Under the pieces are notes generated by a model. It was not told the origin of the DNA. It ran no database searches and saw nothing but the letters and a program-made list of their open reading frames with translations. Of a stretch of 64,000 nt of DNA, positions 61,590-64,000 are shown one piece after another. The DNA is from Panorpa germanica (taxonomy: Eukaryota > Arthropoda > Insecta > Mecoptera > Panorpidae): NCBI GenBank assembly GCA_963678705.1, contig OY783217.1, positions 3,720,001-3,784,000 of the forward strand. Reading direction: 5' to 3'. Position 1 is the stretch's first letter; each line of letters starts with the position of its first letter. The position numbers and the translations under genes were made by a program.

Positions 61590-62659
61590 CAGCGGTTCTC
61601 AAACTTTTTACTTCGAGCCCCCCTGCATAATCCAGCTGTAAGCCGGCCCCCCCCTACATGTAAGCGTACTATATATTATAAGGGAGTCGCATTTGACATT
61701 TTACGTTCAATTTTTATTTGGTTAAGTTTTGCACATTCTAGGCATACTCTAATGGGGCAATAGGTTTAATCGTAATCAAACAACAAATTCTATACAAACA
61801 ATTACAATTTATTTAATTATTTTAGCTACTATAGTACATAATTGTTATTTGTAATTCAAAGCAATAATAATTAAAAGAGCTTCTTTAAACGCGGTGTCAG
61901 TTCTGATAACGCTACTCTTAGTTCCTTGGTCACATCCAACTTGAGCGATATTTACTCTTCATTGCAGCTAGAGCAGAAAACTCAGTTTCACAAGAATAAG
62001 TGGTGGCGAATGAAGTGAGTATTTTCAATGCCCTTTCACTCAAAATTGGATGTTCCTTTTATACACCAATCCAGAAGCATGTGAGAGAAGATTCTTTAAA
62101 CTTCATTTCAAGCCCAGTGTCACCTTGGAGGTCAATGAGGTTTTCTTTTTCTTTCATGTTGAGGGAGCACTCATCGACTGATGGTTTGAACGGGTTTAGA
62201 ACCCATGCCAAACCATCCAAGTTCTCATTAAAATATTTTTTAAAACGAGATTTGAGGATTTCTAAGTGATTAAGAAAGCATTTCTTTGCATTGGTTGGAA
62301 TAGTTTTGAGATCCATTTCTTCAATCATAATTTTAAGAATAGGAAATAGCTCCAAATTGTCACTTTTCAAACCGCACTCGTACAAACTTAGCTTCATTAC
62401 AAAGCTTTTCACCTTTTCAGTCCATTGCAGAAGGTTTGCATCTTTTTTCTGTATTTTCTGATAATTTAAAAAAATAAAATGTTCTGCACTCTTACGACGT
62501 TGACTAAAACTTATACACTTGTTGTAATTTTAAAAACAAAAAGTTTGCTTTATTATTTTGTAAGTAAATTTAATTTATTTTTCAACCAAGCTTTGGGCCC
62601 CCACTGAGTTTTCATTGCGCCCCCCTTGGGGGTCGCGCCCCACACTTTGAGAACCGCTG
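61590..62659. mobile_element. hAT transposon (1,070 bp, defective)
   Basis: The left end CAGCGGTTCTCAAACTTTTT and the complement of the right end (CAGCGGTTCTCAAAGTGTGG) share a 14-bp inverted repeat. GTGTAAAG occurs exactly on both sides (61,582-61,589 and 62,660-62,667), the 8-bp duplication of hAT elements. Subterminal GCCCCCC / GGGGGGC blocks are typical of Charlie-like hATs. It encloses a broken transposase on the minus strand and is internally deleted. Confidence 0.92.
61875..62530 (-). pseudogene. hAT transposase C-terminal fragment (ZBED5/SCAND3-like)
   Basis: From right to left it reads QKKDANLLQWTEKVKSFVMK, then NLELFPILK, NHLEILKSRFKKYFNENLDG and AWVLNPF. After a stop/frameshift near 62,058 it continues with HPILSERALKILTSFATTYSCETEFSALAAMKSKYR. 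A second frameshift near 61,945 precedes DVTKELRVALSEL. This order (LF..L, Y(F) domain, WV.NPF, then CET.FS.L...K...R) is that of GTF2IRD2/ZBED5/SCAND3-type hAT transposases and their C-terminal dimerisation domain. The zinc finger and the first acidic catalytic residues are absent. It is a non-functional remnant inside a hAT element. Confidence 0.85.
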
Positions 62660-62667
62660 GTGTAAAG

Positions 62668-63880
62668 CATACTCGATGTCATTATTCGCACTAAAGGTGG
62701 CTACGTTGAACAATAACATTTTTTTAAAAGTTGAAATGTTGTTCACAAGCTCATTGAGAAGTAGTTTTGGAGGTAGCATATTTTTCAATGCAATAGAACC
62801 TCAAAAATTAACCTTAAAAACAAAAATATAACATTTTTATAACATTTTGTTTACTGGATTGTAACGTAACAACGACGAGGGACTTGTTGAAGAAAGTAAC
62901 ACAAAGAATTAAGTATATTAAAAAGAATATTCTTTTAATTGAGTTAGAAAAATTTATTCAAAAACTTGGTCTAAATAATTGAAGTTAAATTTTACATATT
63001 TCGAAAGGAAGTCGGTAATAATGCTTTAATTATCAAACAATTTTAATTCGTAATAATTAGAACCTTTTGAAATTATAATTCGTTTTCCTTTCTGTATACA
63101 TATTTTATAAAGTACGCTCGCAGTTTTCTATAAATACATTTCCCATTTTGCGCATCATTTATTATTTAAGTTGTTCCAGGGCTGACTGCGTATTGTATTG
63201 GATATGGAATACATATTTAAAAGCTTTTTGACTGAATGACGAACTAAAGGTATTAAAAAAATACTTTTTATAACGTAAAACATCAAGATAGAAAAGAATG
63301 TCTATGTTACATATACTCGTAGATAAAAATATAATTCAGAGTGTTTTCCAGTGTAGCCACCATAAAACGATTATGTTTTTTTTAAAGTGTTTATTCACGT
63401 AATATTCCAGTTATTTATTTTGTTGATTGTACCTATAACACAAATACATATGTGATAATATTAACTTACTTTAAACAATGTAACGTATAGAGTTTGTGAC
63501 GTATGTCATATTTTATACCGTAACTTATATGCGTGGCTGGTAGCCTATCGACCGAGTGAACGTGAAGCACCAGTCGAGCTTTAAAGCTCACTGGATCTCT
63601 CTCATACACAAGTAAAAATCATATTACAAGCAAACGAGACCGCATTATTCCTGAATTTAATTATACCACCCATAACATTTTTATCACTTTCCTTTTTTTT
63701 AATACATTAGCTGCAAATAAACACAGTTTGTTATAGATGATGTTTTTTTCTTAAGTTTTTGGTTTCTTTCATTAGGTATGTTTACGTGTTTGTAGGAATG
63801 GGATAGATATATTTTATGGGTGACTCTATCCCACGTGCAAAACCATATTGTATGGCAATACACATGCAAGTAGCTACATT
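62668..63880. other. AT-rich non-coding stretch
   Basis: No gene is recognised. Part of it (about 63,000-63,150) repeats sequence from 61,260-61,430. Confidence 0.55.
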
Positions 63881-63889
63881 GCTAGTCAT

Positions 63890-64000
63890 AGATGTTCGTG
63901 GAGATAACCGACCGCGTGTTCTGCCGTTTGTTCACACAAACAGTTCGCCCGCCAGTCGGATTCGGACCGGCGCCGGAAGATGTGACTGTCGAGTGTCGGT
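63890..64000. promoter_or_regulatory. CpG-rich edge, possible promoter or first exon
   Basis: The last about 110 bases are strikingly rich in GC and CpG (for example GGACCGGCGCCGGAAG) against AT-rich surroundings, and contain TCAGT/CAGTCGG initiator-like motifs. I infer a possible transcription start of a gene continuing beyond the window; strand and identity are unknown. Confidence 0.3.

Overview
The window is AT-rich eukaryotic DNA with intron-bearing genes, many short terminal-inverted-repeat (TIR) transposons and long (TA)n arrays. Two genes can be read through exon by exon, both on the + strand. Together they point to an arthropod, most likely an insect. Lepidoptera is a guess, based only on general character and on the frequent octamer TACTCGTA.

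Layout. (1) About 1-33.6 kb holds no gene I can support. It contains a tRNA-like SINE candidate, remnants of two LINE reverse-transcriptase ORFs (10.4-10.8 kb and 21.2-21.5 kb, both minus), five copies of a PIF/Harbinger-like MITE, a hAT MITE with a perfect 8-bp target duplication, several other TIR elements, perfect hairpins and microsatellites. (2) 33,690-57,621 is a 14-exon gene for a 732-residue subtilisin/kexin-type proprotein convertase, closest to the PC1/3 (PCSK1) class. Exon 1 encodes the signal peptide and the start of the prodomain. It is separated by a 15.2-kb intron from the other 13 exons, which are packed into 49,031-57,621. (3) Inside that intron, on the same strand, lies a complete four-exon gene (42,116-46,471) for a 406-residue secreted DNA/RNA non-specific endonuclease of the insect dsRNase type. 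It is followed by a decayed second copy (about 47,365-48,145). The intron also carries a piggyBac-like MITE with TTAA flanks and a 623-bp MITE whose inverted relative lies at 59.9-60.5 kb. (4) 57.7-64 kb is non-coding repeats: a (TA)n array, copies of a dispersed repeat, and a 1,070-bp hAT element with an 8-bp target duplication enclosing a frameshifted ZBED5/SCAND3-like transposase fragment. The last about 100 bases are unusually CpG-rich and may be the start of another gene.

The convertase would act in the regulated secretory pathway and the nuclease outside the cell. Nothing in the sequence shows that they work together. The nested arrangement, the second decayed nuclease copy, and two oddities in the convertase (a second REKR site, and a lysine where relatives have an acidic S2-pocket residue) are the points most worth following. 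All exon joins are inferred from reading frame, GT-AG sites and family similarity; no transcript evidence was available.
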